Part shown: positions 14,989 to 24,484 of the stretch, piece by piece | Layout of the letters: the number at the start of each line of letters is the position of its first letter | Numbering within the stretch: the stretch's first letter is position 1 | Source of the DNA: Streptomyces sp. NRRL B-24484 | GTDB taxonomy: Bacteria; Actinomycetota; Actinomycetes; Streptomycetales; Streptomycetaceae | Assembly: GCF_000717715.1 (NCBI RefSeq) | Contig: NZ_JOAI01000012.1 | Span: 62,001 to 126,000 of the forward strand | Reading direction: 5' to 3' | DNA length: 64,000 nucleotides | The notes under the pieces: generated by a model | Seen by the model: only the letters and a program-made list of their open reading frames with translations | Database searches by the model: none | Told to the model about the DNA's origin: nothing | Translations under genes and position numbers: made by a program

Positions 14989-15603
14989 TCAGCGCGAGTA
15001 GTACTCGACGACCAGCTGCTCGTCGCAGACGACCGGGACCTCGCGGCGCTGCGGCGCGCGGTCCAGGCGGAAGGCCAGGGCCTTCAGGTTGACCTCGAGG
15101 TACTTCGGGGTCTGGCCCTCGCCGGCGTTGCCGCCCTCGCGAGCCACCTGGAAGGGAACCTTCTCCTTCGACTTCTCCTTGACCGTGACGACGTAGCCCG
15201 GCTTCATCTGGAACGACGGCTTGTTGACCTTGCTGCCGTTGACCTCGATGTGGCCGTGCACGACCATCTGGCGGGCCTGGTAGATGGTGCGGGCGATGCC
15301 CGAACGCATGACCAGGGCGTCGAGGCGGACCTCGAGCAGGGCGACGAGCGCCTCACCGGTCTTGCCCTCGACCTTCTTGGCCGACTCGAAGGCGCGGGCC
15401 ATCTGCTTCTCGCTGAGGTCGTACTGCGCGCGCAGACGCTGCTTCTCGGTCAGACGGACCTTGTAGTCAGAGTTCTGCTTGCGGCCACGGCCGTGCTGGC
15501 CGGGCGGGTACGGGCGGGCCTCGAAGTACTTGACGGACTTCGGGGTCAGCGGGACGCCCAGGGCACGAGCGATCTTGACCTTGGGGCGCTTCTGGTTCGC
15601 CAT
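14989..15603 (-). CDS. rpsD: 30S ribosomal protein S4
   Basis: A 204-residue primary 16S rRNA-binding protein of the small subunit. It begins MANQKRPKVKIARALGVPL, has the basic N-terminal arm, and contains the S4 RNA-binding domain near residues 95-155 (RLDALVMRSGIARTIYQARQ, then VHGHIEVNGSKVNKPS). It lacks the four-Cys zinc motif of S4 C+ forms, so it is a C-minus type. It is not in an rpsM-rpsK-rpoA operon. Instead it stands alone, as is usual in streptomycetes, with its own promoter and a long structured leader. Confidence 0.97.
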   Translation of the reverse strand: MANQKRPKVKIARALGVPLTPKSVKYFEARPYPPGQHGRGRKQNSDYKVRLTEKQRLRAQYDLSEKQMARAFESAKKVEGKTGEALVALLEVRLDALVMRSGIARTIYQARQMVVHGHIEVNGSKVNKPSFQMKPGYVVTVKEKSKEKVPFQVAREGGNAGEGQTPKYLEVNLKALAFRLDRAPQRREVPVVCDEQLVVEYYSR

Positions 15604-15910
15604 GGAACCAATACCTCTTTCGGTGTGCGAATACGGCTTCACCAGGTGTTGACGGAGGCCGCTTCTCGCGACCCGGAGAAAAACCACCGTGGTGGTCAGC
15701 CGCTCTCCGAGCCGGGCACGTGCGTGCTTGCACACGAGTGGCCCACCGACCGCGGGGGTGGTGGGCTGCCCGCGACACCGGAACCGGTGCGCGACGCTCC
15801 TGGAGGCCCTCCCGGAGGAGGGGCCTCGTGGCCGGTGCCCCGCTGGTGCGGACGGTCGGCCGGTTCTCACCCGCCGCCGTGCCCGGGACACGGCACTCCG
15901 CCCGAGTATA
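15604..15910 (-). promoter_or_regulatory. rpsD promoter (-10 TATACT) and structured leader
   Basis: On the minus strand a TATACT box (15905-15910) is an excellent -10 match, though no clear -35 is seen. The roughly 290-nt leader that follows can form three hairpins: GAGGCCC/GGGCCTC (15803-15827), GCCCACC/GGTGGGC (15741-15766) and ACCACC/GGTGGT (15683-15696). There is no open frame with codon use of a real gene. A regulatory leader, possibly bound by S4 itself as known for other bacteria, is an inference. Confidence 0.45.
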
Positions 15911-15938
15911 CCGCCCGGCCGACGGCCCGGATGACCGC

Positions 15939-15976
15939 CCCGGGCCGCTCCGCGGGAGCCCCCGGAGCGGCCCGGG
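15939..15976 (-). terminator. Terminator after rarA
   Basis: A perfect 13-bp stem (CCCGGGCCGCTCC / GGAGCGGCCCGGG) begins 10 nt after the rarA stop. It separates rarA from the rpsD promoter. Confidence 0.7.
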
Positions 15977-15985
15977 CCGCCGGGG

Positions 15986-17335
15986 TCACTCGCCCCTGAG
16001 CCGGGACCTGGTCCATTCGACGGTCTCGGCGTAGCGGGCCTCGCCTCCGCGCCGGGTGGGCCGGTAGTACTCCCGGCCGTGCACCGCGTCCGGCGCGTAC
16101 TGCTGGGGGGCGATGCCCTCGGGGAGGTCGTGCGGGTACTGGTAGCCCTTGCCGTGGCCGAGCTTGCCGGCGCCGCCGTAGTGGGCGTCCCGCAGGTGCG
16201 GCGGGACGGGCCCGGCCAGGCCCTGCCGGACGTCGGCGAGGGCCGCGTCGATGGCCAGGTAGGCGGCGTTGGACTTGGGCGCGAGCGCCAGCGCGATCGC
16301 GGCCTCGGCGAGGATGATCCGGGCCTCCGGGAAGCCGATCATGGCGACCGCCTGGGCCGCGGCGACGGCGGTGGCGAGCGCGGTCGGGTCGGCCAGGCCC
16401 ACGTCCTCGCTGGCGGAGATCATGAGCCGCCGGGCGATGAACCGGGGGTCCTCCCCCGCCTCGATCATCCGGGCCAGGTAGTGCAGGGTGGCGTCCACGT
16501 CGCTGCCGCGGATCGACTTGATGAGCGCGCTGGCCACGTCGTAGTGCTGGTCGCCGTCCTTGTCGTAGCGGACGGCGGCCTGGTCGACGGCGGTCTCGGT
16601 GGCGGCCAGGGTGATCTCCGCCGCGCCCTGCTCCAGGGCAGCCCCGGCGGCGGCCTCCAGGGTGGTGAGTGCCCGGCGGGCGTCGCCGCCGGCGAGCCGG
16701 ACGAGGTGGTCCTCGGCCTCCGCGGAGAGCGCGACGGCGGCGCCCAGCCCGCGCTCGTCGGTCACCGCGCGGCGCAGCAGGGTGCGCACGTCGTCGTCGG
16801 TGAGCGACTCCAGGGTGAGCAGCAGCGAGCGGGAGAGCAGCGGGGAGATCACCGAGAAGTAGGGGTTCTCGGTGGTGGCGGCGATCAGGGTGACCCAGCG
16901 GTTCTCGACGGCGGGCAGCAGGGAGTCCTGCTGGGCCTTGGAGAAGCGGTGGATCTCGTCGAGGAAGAGCACGGTCTCGCGGCCGGTCATGCCGACGGCG
17001 CGGCGGGCGCCGTCGATGACCGCCCGGACCTCCTTGACGCCGGCGGTGATGGCGGAGAGTTCGACGAAGCGGCCCTCGACGGCCTGGCTGATCACGTGGG
17101 CGAGGGTGGTCTTGCCGGTGCCGGGCGGGCCCCAGAGGATGACCGAGCTCGTGGCGGCGGGGCCGCGGGAGCCGGCGACCAGGCGGCGCAGCGGGGAGCC
17201 GTCCTTGAGCAGGCGCCGCTGCCCGGCGACCTCGTCCAGGGTGCGCGGGCGCATCCGTACGGCGAGCGGGGCCCGGCCGGGCTCCTTGGCCTGGCGTTCC
17301 TCGGCTGCGGCGGTGAAGAGGTCCGGTTCGTCCAC
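15986..17335 (-). CDS. rarA: Replication-associated recombination ATPase RarA/MgsA
   Basis: A 449-residue AAA+ ATPase related to clamp loaders that acts at stalled forks. It shows Walker [10 protein letters not shown] near residue 69, Walker [15 protein letters not shown] near 123, sensor 1 ATTENP near 150, the arginine-finger region [15 protein letters not shown] near 163, and a C-terminal tetramerisation domain with [18 protein letters not shown]. The GTG at 17335 is preceded by TACCCT seven bases upstream, so the transcript may be leaderless. It is divergent from the VOC gene. Confidence 0.93.
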   Translation of the reverse strand: MDEPDLFTAAAEERQAKEPGRAPLAVRMRPRTLDEVAGQRRLLKDGSPLRRLVAGSRGPAATSSVILWGPPGTGKTTLAHVISQAVEGRFVELSAITAGVKEVRAVIDGARRAVGMTGRETVLFLDEIHRFSKAQQDSLLPAVENRWVTLIAATTENPYFSVISPLLSRSLLLTLESLTDDDVRTLLRRAVTDERGLGAAVALSAEAEDHLVRLAGGDARRALTTLEAAAGAALEQGAAEITLAATETAVDQAAVRYDKDGDQHYDVASALIKSIRGSDVDATLHYLARMIEAGEDPRFIARRLMISASEDVGLADPTALATAVAAAQAVAMIGFPEARIILAEAAIALALAPKSNAAYLAIDAALADVRQGLAGPVPPHLRDAHYGGAGKLGHGKGYQYPHDLPEGIAPQQYAPDAVHGREYYRPTRRGGEARYAETVEWTRSRLRGE

Positions 17336-17378
17336 GGGCGCAAGGGTATGCGAGCGGACCGACGCCCCGGCCCGGGTA

Positions 17379-17392
17379 GTTCGAATTTGAAC
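17379..17392. promoter_or_regulatory. Near-perfect 14-bp palindrome between rarA and the VOC gene
   Basis: GTTCGAATTTGAAC has six of seven base pairs symmetrical and is unusually AT-rich for this genome. It lies between divergent promoters, 47 nt before the VOC start, so it is a candidate operator. No regulator gene is adjacent. Confidence 0.35.
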
Positions 17393-17439
17393 CTGAGGGC
17401 GTACGCTGGGGGCTCCCCCCGTCGCCGAAGGAGTGCGCC

Positions 17440-17940
17440 ATGCCCGTCCGCCGTCTGAACCACGCCGTGCTGTGGATCCGCGAGGTCGACCGCTCGGTCG
17501 CCTTCTACACCGACGTCTTCGGCTTCTCGGTGGGCCACCTGATCCCGGGCCGGGCGGCGTTCCTGTCGGCGCCGGACACGCTGAACGACCACGACCTCGG
17601 CCTGTTCGCGATCGGCGAGGACGCGCCCGGCCCGGAGCAGGGCCGGGTCGGCCTGTACCACCTGGCCTGGGAGGTCGGCACGCTCGGCGAGCTGGCGGAG
17701 ATCGGGACGAGACTCGCCGCGCTGAAGGCGCTGGTCGGCTCGACCGACCACCTGGTGTCCAAGTCCTTCTACGCCAAGGACCCGGACGGCAACGAGTTCG
17801 AGGTCATGTGGCGCGTCCCGCGCGAGGACTGGCCGGCCGCCGAGTCGGACGCCCGGCCGGGCCCGCTCGACCTGCAGGCCGCGCTGGACCGCTGGGGCCC
17901 GGACCTGGCGACCGGTGCCGCGGCCGGTTCGGCGACCTGA
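17440..17940 (+). CDS. VOC-fold (glyoxalase/dioxygenase-like) protein
   Basis: A 166-residue vicinal-oxygen-chelate protein with the two beta-alpha-beta-beta-beta modules: [24 protein letters not shown] at the N-terminus and [11 protein letters not shown] from about residue 70, ending [11 protein letters not shown] near 120. His8, His74 and Glu near 122 are positioned as metal ligands, as in extradiol dioxygenases and glyoxalases. The substrate cannot be told. A good ribosome site (GAAGGAG) precedes the ATG. Single gene, divergent from rarA and convergent with ppk2. Confidence 0.88.
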   Translation: MPVRRLNHAVLWIREVDRSVAFYTDVFGFSVGHLIPGRAAFLSAPDTLNDHDLGLFAIGEDAPGPEQGRVGLYHLAWEVGTLGELAEIGTRLAALKALVGSTDHLVSKSFYAKDPDGNEFEVMWRVPREDWPAAESDARPGPLDLQAALDRWGPDLATGAAAGSAT

Positions 17941-17959
17941 GCCGGTCCGGCGGCCCGGG

Positions 17960-18763
17960 TCAGTCCGCCAGCTTCGCCGCGTGGTCCGGGACGAAGGTCT
18001 GCAGGTCGCGCGGCGGACGGCGGTAGCCGGTGGAGGCCGGCCGCGGCGGCAGCTCGACCTTGGGCGGCTCGATCGCCAGGTACGGGACGGTGGAGAGCAG
18101 GTGGGCGATCATGTTGACCCGGGACCGCCGCTTGTCGTCGCTCTCCACCACGTACCAGGGCGACTCGGGGATGTCGGTGTGCGCGAACATCACGTCCTTG
18201 GCCCGGGAGTACTCCTCCCAGCGGGTGATGGACTCGATGTCCATCGGCGAGAGCTTCCAGCGGCGCATCGGGTCCCTGAGGCGGTCCCGGAACCGCTTCT
18301 CCTGCTCGGTGTCGCTCACCGAGAACCAGTACTTGCGCAGCAGGATGCCGGCCTCGACCAGCATCTGCTCGAAGAGCGGGGTCTGGTGCAGGAAGAGCCG
18401 GTACTCCCCCTCGGTGCAGAACCCCATGACGTGCTCGACGCCGGCCCGGTTGTACCAGCTGCGGTCGAACAGGACGATCTCGCCGGCGGCCGGCAGCTGT
18501 TCGACGTAGCGCTGGAAGTACCACTGGCCGCGCTGCCGCTCGGTCGGGGCGGGCAGGGCGGCGATCCGGGCGATGCGCGGGTTGAGGTACTCGGTGACCC
18601 GCTTGATCGCGCCGCCCTTGCCGGCGGCGTCCCGGCCCTCGAAGACGACGACCAGCCGGACGCCCTCGCTGCGGACCCATTCCTGCAGGCGGACCAGCTC
18701 GTGCTGGAGACGCAGCAGCTCGCGCTCGTACGGCTTCTTCGCGAGCCGATCGGTCTTCCCCAC
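17960..18763 (-). CDS. ppk2: Polyphosphate kinase 2
   Basis: A 267-residue PPK2-family enzyme that moves phosphate between polyphosphate and nucleoside di- or monophosphates. It has Walker A EGRDAAGKGG (near residue 42), the DRSWYNRAG motif with Walker B Asp (near 110), and the lid module segments RFRDRLRDPMRRWKLSP and the SPWYVVESDDKRRSR region near 205. I chose the GTG at 18763 because GGAGGG precedes it by about seven bases; an upstream start at 18793 is possible but lacks this. It lies tail to tail with the VOC gene. Confidence 0.92.
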   Translation of the reverse strand: MGKTDRLAKKPYERELLRLQHELVRLQEWVRSEGVRLVVVFEGRDAAGKGGAIKRVTEYLNPRIARIAALPAPTERQRGQWYFQRYVEQLPAAGEIVLFDRSWYNRAGVEHVMGFCTEGEYRLFLHQTPLFEQMLVEAGILLRKYWFSVSDTEQEKRFRDRLRDPMRRWKLSPMDIESITRWEEYSRAKDVMFAHTDIPESPWYVVESDDKRRSRVNMIAHLLSTVPYLAIEPPKVELPPRPASTGYRRPPRDLQTFVPDHAAKLAD

Positions 18764-18947
18764 AGGTGTGCCCTCCGTCCGCACGGTGGGCACCCACGCT
18801 ACGGGGGATCACCGCCGAGTGCGGGGAGCGGCACGGCGGACGGCACCGGCAGCCCCCTGCACCGCCGGTACCGATCCCCCCGTGAGCGGCCGACTCTGCA
18901 CCAGCCCCGGCCTCCCGGTCCAATTCCGTGATCCATACCCTGTGGGC

Positions 18948-19922
18948 ATGGACATCGACACCCGGTTGCTGCGGGCGTTCGCGGCGGTGGTCGAGGAGGG
19001 ACAGCTCACCGCCGCGGCGTCCCGGCTCGGCGTCGCCCAGCCGACGCTGACCAAGCGGATCCGGCTGCTGGAGGCGCAGTTGGAGGTCCGGCTGTTCGAG
19101 CGGTCGCGCAGCGGGATGGCGCCGACGCCGGCGGCGCACGAACTGGCCACCCGGGTGCCGGCGCTGCTGGACGGCTGGGCGGACGCGCTGGCCGCGGCCC
19201 GGGCGGCGGCCGGCCGGCCCGCGGTGCTCCGGGTGGGGTTCGAGAGCGGCACGATCCACCTGGTGGGGCTCGCGACGGTGGAGGCCTTCGCCCGGCGGAT
19301 GCCCGGCTGGCAGGTGCGGCTGCGGCAGTTCAACGGCTTCGACTCGGGGGCGGCACTGGACGCCGGGGAGATCGACCTGGCGCTGTGGCACGCCCCGCCG
19401 GAGGAGGGCGAGCAGGGCGGGGCGACCGCGGACGGCCGGTACGGCTGCGCACCGCTCGGCCTGGACGAGCGCTGGGTGGTGCTGCCGGCCGGACACCGGC
19501 TGGCCGGCCGCGGCGAGCTGGCGATGGCGGACCTGCTGGAGGAGGCGGTGGTCTCGGTGCCGGCGGTGGCGGGCTTCTGGCGGGACCACTGGGTCGGCGC
19601 GGACGCCCGCGGAGGACGGCCGGTGCGGGTCGGCGCGGTGGTGCACAGCCCGGACGAGTGGCTGGCGGCGGTGGCCTGCGGGCAGGGCATCGGCTTCGCG
19701 CCGGCCTCGCTCGGCGCGCTGGCGGGCCGTCCGGACGTGGTGTTCCGGCCGGTGCGGGGGCTCGGGCCGAGCCGGGCCGGGCTCTACTGGCCGGCGGACC
19801 GGCCGCCGACGGCGGCCGCGGAGGCCTTCGTGCTCAGCTGCCGGGAGACGGTGGCGGTGGGCGGCCGGGTGCGGCCGCCCACGGGCGCGGTGGATCAGAC
19901 GGCGTCGAACGGGGCGGGGTAG
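18948..19922 (+). CDS. LysR-family transcriptional regulator
   Basis: A 324-residue regulator. Residues 1-60 are the winged helix-turn-helix (RLLRAFAAVVEEGQLTAAA, then LGVAQPTLTKRIRLLE), followed by a linker helix and a periplasmic-binding-like effector domain (LRVGFESGTIHLVG, DLALWHAPP, LGLDERWVVLPAGHRLA). The start ATG at 18948 is preceded by TACCCT six bases upstream, so its mRNA is probably leaderless. The gene is divergent from ppk2, with 184 nt between starts, and its end overlaps the convergent GNAT gene by 28 nt. LysR proteins often control the divergent neighbour; ppk2 is therefore a candidate target. Confidence 0.9.
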   Translation: MDIDTRLLRAFAAVVEEGQLTAAASRLGVAQPTLTKRIRLLEAQLEVRLFERSRSGMAPTPAAHELATRVPALLDGWADALAAARAAAGRPAVLRVGFESGTIHLVGLATVEAFARRMPGWQVRLRQFNGFDSGAALDAGEIDLALWHAPPEEGEQGGATADGRYGCAPLGLDERWVVLPAGHRLAGRGELAMADLLEEAVVSVPAVAGFWRDHWVGADARGGRPVRVGAVVHSPDEWLAAVACGQGIGFAPASLGALAGRPDVVFRPVRGLGPSRAGLYWPADRPPTAAAEAFVLSCRETVAVGGRVRPPTGAVDQTASNGAG

Positions 19923-20398
19923 CGGCACAGGCCCCGCGGCGAGCCGTCGTAACCGGGCAGCGGCAGGACGAGGAAGCAGTCGTCCTGGACGTCGTACGGC
20001 CCGGTCACCTCGTGGCGGGAGGCCGGCATGAATCCGAACCGGGAGTAGTAGCCGGGGTCGCCGAGGACCACGACCAGGCGCTCGCCGGCCTCCTCGGCGG
20101 CGGTCAGTGCGGCGCGGACGACCTGGGCGCCGATGCCCTTGCGCTGCCACTCGGGGGCGACGGCGACCGGGGCGAGCGCGACCGCCCAGCCGTCACCGAC
20201 CTGAAGGCGTGTCAGCAGGGCGTGGGCCAGGACCAGTTCGTCCTCGACGGCGACCACCGAGAGGTCGGGCAGCCAGGCCGGGTCGCGGCGCAGCGCGTCG
20301 ACGAGGTCGGCCTCGTCGGGGCCCGGAAACGCCGCCATGTGCACCCGCCGGGTGGCGGGAGCATCCGACGGGAGCTCGACTCTGGTACGGACGGCCAT
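19895..20398 (-). CDS. GNAT-family N-acetyltransferase (YhbS-like)
   Basis: A 167-residue acetyltransferase. The acetyl-CoA loop VAPEWQRKGIGAQVVRAAL lies near residue 75, and VVVLGDPGYYSRFGFMPAS near 110 is typical of the YhbS group. I chose the ATG at 20398 because AGGAG precedes it at a good spacing; upstream in-frame codons are not supported. Its 3' end overlaps the LysR gene by 28 nt tail to tail. Substrate unknown. Confidence 0.87.
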   Translation of the reverse strand: MAVRTRVELPSDAPATRRVHMAAFPGPDEADLVDALRRDPAWLPDLSVVAVEDELVLAHALLTRLQVGDGWAVALAPVAVAPEWQRKGIGAQVVRAALTAAEEAGERLVVVLGDPGYYSRFGFMPASRHEVTGPYDVQDDCFLVLPLPGYDGSPRGLCRYPAPFDAV

Positions 20399-20435
20399 GT
20401 GGTGCACTCCTCTGTCGTCGCACGCCGTTGTGGAC

Positions 20436-20470
20436 CGGCCCCGGTCGGTGCGATGCACCGACCGGGGCCG
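20436..20470. terminator. Terminator after aspS
   Basis: A perfect 16-bp stem around a 3-nt loop (arms CGGCCCCGGTCGGTGC and GCACCGACCGGGGCCG). It lies between the aspS stop and the start of the downstream GNAT gene on the same strand. Confidence 0.75.
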
Positions 20471-20491
20471 TGACAGGGTAGCCGACCTGGG

Positions 20492-22279
20492 TCAGGCCTT
20501 GGGCTCGGTCTCCGACTTGGGCTTGGCGTCGACCCCGGCCTCGCGGCGCTGCGCGGGGGTGATCGGGGTCGGGGCACCGGTCAGCGGGTCGCCACCGGTG
20601 GACGTCTTCGGGAAGGCGATGACGTCACGGATGGTGTCGTACCCGCCGAGGAGGGTGACGATGCGGTCGAGGCCGAAGGCGACACCGCCGTGCGGCGGCG
20701 GGCCGTAGTTGAAGGCGTCCAGCAGGAAGCCGAACTGCGAGGTCGCCTCCTCCTCGGAGAGGCCGATCGCGTCGAACGCGCGCTTCTGGACGTCCCGCTG
20801 GTGGATACGGATCGAACCGCCGCCCAGCTCGGAGCCGTTGAGCACCAGGTCGTAGGCGTTCGAGAGGGCGCTGCCCGGGTCCGTGTCGAAGGTGGCCAGC
20901 GACTCGGCGGTGGGCGCGGTGAAGGGGTGGTGCACCGCGTGCCAGCCCTGGAACTCGCCCTTGTCGTCCTCGATGGGCTCGAACATCGGGAAGTCGACGA
21001 CCCAGAGGAAGGCCCACTGGGACTCGTCGATCAGGTTGCAGCGGCGGCCGATCTCCAGGCGGGCGGCGCCGAGCAGCTCCTGCGAGGGGGCCTTCTTGCC
21101 GGCGGCGAAGAAGACCGCGTCGCCGGGCTTGGCACCGGCCGCGGCGGCGAGGCCGGCCAGGTGCTCCTCGGAGAGGTTCTTGGCGACCGGGCCGCGGAGC
21201 TCGCCGGTCTCGGCGTCGACGAGGACGTAGGCGAGACCGCGGGCGCCGCGGGCCTTGGCCCAGTCCTGCCAGGCGTCGAGCTGCTTGCGCGGCTGCGAGG
21301 CGCCGCCGGGCATGACGACCGCGCCGACGTACGGGGCCTGGAACACGCGGAACTCGGTGCCGGCGAAGTACGCGGTGAGGTCGGTCAGCTCCTGGCCGAA
21401 GCGGACGTCCGGCTTGTCGGAGCCGTAGCGGGCCATCGCGTCCGCGTACGTCATCCGCGGCAGCGGGTTCGGGACCTCGTAGCCGTGGACGTCGCGCCAG
21501 ATCGCACCGATGATCTTCTCGCCGAGGGCCAGGACGTCCTCCTGGTCGACGAACGAGGCCTCGATGTCGAGCTGGGTGAACTCCGGCTGGCGGTCGGCGC
21601 GGAAGTCCTCGTCGCGGAAGCAGCGGGCGATCTGGTAGTAGCGTTCCATGCCGGCCACCATCAGCAGCTGCTTGAACAGCTGGGGCGACTGCGGCAGGGC
21701 GTACCAGTGGCCGGGCTGCAGGCGGACGGGGACGAGGAAGTCGCGGGCGCCCTCGGGGGTGGAGCGGGTGAGGTACGGCGTCTCGATGTCGAGGTAGTCG
21801 TTCTCCTCCATCACCCGGCGGATGATGTTGTTGACCTTGGAGCGCAGGCGCAGCGCGCGGGCCGGGCCCTCGCGGCGGAGGTCCAGGTAGCGGTAGCGCA
21901 GGCGCACCTCCTCGTTGACCGTGCCGGGCTCGTACTCGGCGACCGGGAACGGGACGGGGGCGGCCTCGGAGAGCACCTCGATCGCGCTGACGACGACCTC
22001 GACGGCGCCGGTGGCGATGTCGGGGTTCTCGTTGCCCTCGGGGCGCACGCGGACCTCGCCGACGACCTTGACGCAGTACTCGGCGCGGAGCTCGTGGACT
22101 GATTCGCCGGCGGCGTCAAGGGTGTCGCGGACGACGATCTGCACGGTGCCGGAGGCGTCGCGCAGGTCGATGAAGGCCACGCCGCCGTGGTCGCGGCGGC
22201 GGGCGACCCAGCCGGCCAGGGTGACGGTCGTTCCGGCGTGCTCCGCGCGGAGCGTGCCCGCGTCGTGCGTGCGGATCAC
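20492..22279 (-). CDS. aspS: Aspartyl-tRNA synthetase
   Basis: Charges tRNA-Asp; in actinobacteria, which often use indirect Asn-tRNA synthesis, it may be non-discriminating. The 595-residue protein has an OB-fold anticodon domain ([20 protein letters not shown]), class II motif 1 near 135-165, motif 2 [21 protein letters not shown] near 215, the bacterial GAD insert at about 290-420, and motif 3 GVAFGLDRI near 540. The GTG at 22279 overlaps the hisS stop (CTGTGA) and is preceded by GAAGGAG, so it is coupled to hisS. A strong terminator follows. Confidence 0.96.
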   Translation of the reverse strand: MIRTHDAGTLRAEHAGTTVTLAGWVARRRDHGGVAFIDLRDASGTVQIVVRDTLDAAGESVHELRAEYCVKVVGEVRVRPEGNENPDIATGAVEVVVSAIEVLSEAAPVPFPVAEYEPGTVNEEVRLRYRYLDLRREGPARALRLRSKVNNIIRRVMEENDYLDIETPYLTRSTPEGARDFLVPVRLQPGHWYALPQSPQLFKQLLMVAGMERYYQIARCFRDEDFRADRQPEFTQLDIEASFVDQEDVLALGEKIIGAIWRDVHGYEVPNPLPRMTYADAMARYGSDKPDVRFGQELTDLTAYFAGTEFRVFQAPYVGAVVMPGGASQPRKQLDAWQDWAKARGARGLAYVLVDAETGELRGPVAKNLSEEHLAGLAAAAGAKPGDAVFFAAGKKAPSQELLGAARLEIGRRCNLIDESQWAFLWVVDFPMFEPIEDDKGEFQGWHAVHHPFTAPTAESLATFDTDPGSALSNAYDLVLNGSELGGGSIRIHQRDVQKRAFDAIGLSEEEATSQFGFLLDAFNYGPPPHGGVAFGLDRIVTLLGGYDTIRDVIAFPKTSTGGDPLTGAPTPITPAQRREAGVDAKPKSETEPKA

Positions 22280-23553
22280 AGCTGCTTCTCCTTCAGGGTG
22301 GATACGAGTGCTTCGAGGGCGACGGGGACCTGCTCGCCGGTGGTCATGTCCTTGAGCTGGACGACCCCGGCGGCGAGATCTCGGTCCCCGGCGACCAGGG
22401 CGAAGCGGGCGCCGGAACGGTCGGCGGACTTCATGGCGTTCTTGATGCTCTTGACGCCGAAGGCGAGGTCGGTGGCCACCCCTGCGCGGCGCAGCTCGAC
22501 CACCTTGGCGAAGAGGACGTTCTTGGCCTCCTCGCCGAGCGCGACGGCGTAGACGGCGGTGGGCGCGGGCAGGTCCAGGGCGACGCCCTCGGCCTCCATG
22601 GCGAGGTAGGTGCGGTCCACCCCGAGGGCCCAGCCGACGGACGGCAGCGCGGGGCCGCCGATCATCTCGGAGAGGCCATCGTAGCGGCCGCCGCCGCCGA
22701 CCGCGGACTGCGCGCCGAGGCCGTTGTGCACGAACTCGAAGGTGGTGCGGGTGTAGTAGTCCAGGCCGCGAACGAGCTTGGGGTCGTCGGTGAAGGCCAC
22801 GCCGTTGGCGGTGAGCAGCTCGCGGACCTTCTCGTCGTACGCCTTGCAGTCCTCGCAGAGGTAGTCGCGCAGCATCGGGGCGCCGCCGAGCTGGGCCTGC
22901 ACCGACTCGCGCTTGTCGTCCAGCACGCGCAGCGGGTTGATCTCCGCGCGGCGGCGGGTGTCCTCGTCGAGGTCGAGCCCGGCCAGGAACTCGACCAGGG
23001 CGGCGCGGTAGACCGGGCGGCACTGCTTGTCGCCGAGGCTGTTGAGCAGCAGCGTGTAGTCGCTCAGGCCGAGCGAGCGGAAGGCGTCGTCGGCGAGGAC
23101 GATCAGCTCGGCGTCGAGCGCCGGGTCCTCCGCGCCGATCGCCTCGGCGCCGACCTGGGCGAACTGGCGGTAGCGGCCCTTCTGGGCGCGCTCGTAGCGG
23201 TAGTACGAGCCCGAGTACCAGAGCTTGACCGGCAGGTTGCCCTGCTTGTGCAGGTTGGCCTGGAGGGCGGCGCGCAGGACGGAGGCGGTGCCCTCGGGCC
23301 GCAGCGCGAGCTCGTCGCCGCCCTTGGTGGTGAGGGTGTACATCTCCTTGGTGACGATGTCCGTGGACTCGCCGACACCGCGGGAGAAGAGCTTCACGTC
23401 CTCGAAGACCGGCGTCTCGATGTAGCCGTACCCGGCCAGGCGGGCGGGCGCGGAGAGGCGCTCGCGGATCGCCAGGAAGGTCGCGGAGCTCGGGGGCAGC
23501 AGGTCGTAGGTGCCCTTGGGGGCGGAGAAGGTGCTCAACGTCTCTTCCGTCAC
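22276..23553 (-). CDS. hisS: Histidyl-tRNA synthetase
   Basis: Charges tRNA-His. The 425-residue class II enzyme has motif 1 ([20 protein letters not shown]), motif 2 ([15 protein letters not shown] and [18 protein letters not shown]), the His-specific [15 protein letters not shown] near 265 and GGGGRYDGL near 288, and a C-terminal HGTP anticodon-binding domain. It starts at GTG 23553 and overlaps the upstream metallo-hydrolase by 4 nt. The three genes (hydrolase, hisS, aspS) are one overlapping operon. Confidence 0.96.
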   Translation of the reverse strand: MTEETLSTFSAPKGTYDLLPPSSATFLAIRERLSAPARLAGYGYIETPVFEDVKLFSRGVGESTDIVTKEMYTLTTKGGDELALRPEGTASVLRAALQANLHKQGNLPVKLWYSGSYYRYERAQKGRYRQFAQVGAEAIGAEDPALDAELIVLADDAFRSLGLSDYTLLLNSLGDKQCRPVYRAALVEFLAGLDLDEDTRRRAEINPLRVLDDKRESVQAQLGGAPMLRDYLCEDCKAYDEKVRELLTANGVAFTDDPKLVRGLDYYTRTTFEFVHNGLGAQSAVGGGGRYDGLSEMIGGPALPSVGWALGVDRTYLAMEAEGVALDLPAPTAVYAVALGEEAKNVLFAKVVELRRAGVATDLAFGVKSIKNAMKSADRSGARFALVAGDRDLAAGVVQLKDMTTGEQVPVALEALVSTLKEKQL

Positions 23554-24257
23554 ATTCCTCGTCGCGGGTGGGCCGGAGCGTCCTGCGCACCGGCCGCCTG
23601 CAGGAGGTACGGGTTGGTGGCGCGCTCACGGCCGATGGTGGTCTGGGAGCCGTGGCCGGACAGGACCACGGTCTCGTCGTCGAGGGGCAGGCACACCCGG
23701 GTCAGCGACCGCATGATCGCTTCGCTGTCCCCGCCCGGGAGGTCCGTGCGCCCGATGGAGCCGGCGAACAGCAGGTCGCCCGAGAACAGGACCGGCGGGA
23801 TCCGGTCCGACGAGGGCGTCCTGAAGGTCACCGACCCCCTGGTATGGCCGGGCGCGTGGTCGACGGTGAGCTCCAGGCCGGCGAGCTCCAGCACGCTGCC
23901 GTCGGTGAGTTCGCGGACGTCGTCCGGCTCGCCGACGGTGATCGAGCCCATGATCTGCTGCCCGAGCGCGCGGCCCAGGCCGCGGCCCGGGTCCTTCATC
24001 ATGTAGCGGTCCTCGGGGTGGATCCACGCCGGGACGCCGCGGGCGCCGCAGACCGGGACCACGGAGGCGATGTGGTCGATGTGCCCGTGGGTGAGCAGCA
24101 CCGCGACCGGCTTGAGCCCGTGCTCGCGGACGAGGTCCTCCACGCCCTGCGCGGCCTCGTGGCCGGGGTCGACGATCACGCACTCCTCGCCGGCGGCCGG
24201 TGCGACCAGGTAGCAGTTGGTGCCCCAGGCTCCGGCGGGAAATCCGGCGACGAACAC
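23550..24257 (-). CDS. Metallo-beta-lactamase-fold hydrolase (glyoxalase II-like)
   Basis: A 235-residue MBL-fold enzyme with the metal motif [13 protein letters not shown] (HxHxDH) near residue 57, a third His in [11 protein letters not shown] near 130, Asp in [17 protein letters not shown] near 160, and a final His in [13 protein letters not shown] near 205. The pattern matches hydroxyacylglutathione-hydrolase-like proteins commonly found upstream of hisS in actinobacteria. The GTG at 24257 is preceded by GAAGGA. It overlaps hisS by 4 nt. Substrate unknown; streptomycetes use mycothiol rather than glutathione. Confidence 0.9.
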   Translation of the reverse strand: MFVAGFPAGAWGTNCYLVAPAAGEECVIVDPGHEAAQGVEDLVREHGLKPVAVLLTHGHIDHIASVVPVCGARGVPAWIHPEDRYMMKDPGRGLGRALGQQIMGSITVGEPDDVRELTDGSVLELAGLELTVDHAPGHTRGSVTFRTPSSDRIPPVLFSGDLLFAGSIGRTDLPGGDSEAIMRSLTRVCLPLDDETVVLSGHGSQTTIGRERATNPYLLQAAGAQDAPAHPRRGM

Positions 24258-24484
24258 GTGAGTCCTTCGGTCGAGTCGGGAGGTCGCGGGCGGTCGTGTC
24301 ACCGCGCGGTCACACCGCAGCCTACCGGCGGCACGGCACCGGGAGCGAACCAGATAGCCCAGTGGCGGCGCCGTTTGATCTCGTACTTACGCTCGGGGTC
24401 CTTACACTTGGCCGCCTGCGGATGCGATGATCCGCACCGGAACGCCCCCAATCCCCGCATCAGCATTCACAGGAGACACGGCCG

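Noticed and set aside
12166..15999. 1277-codon plus-strand frame over the NB-ARC, rpsD and rarA region
   Set aside because: It is out of frame with the NB-ARC gene and antisense to rpsD; the repetitive Arg/Gly composition is typical of a high-GC shadow.
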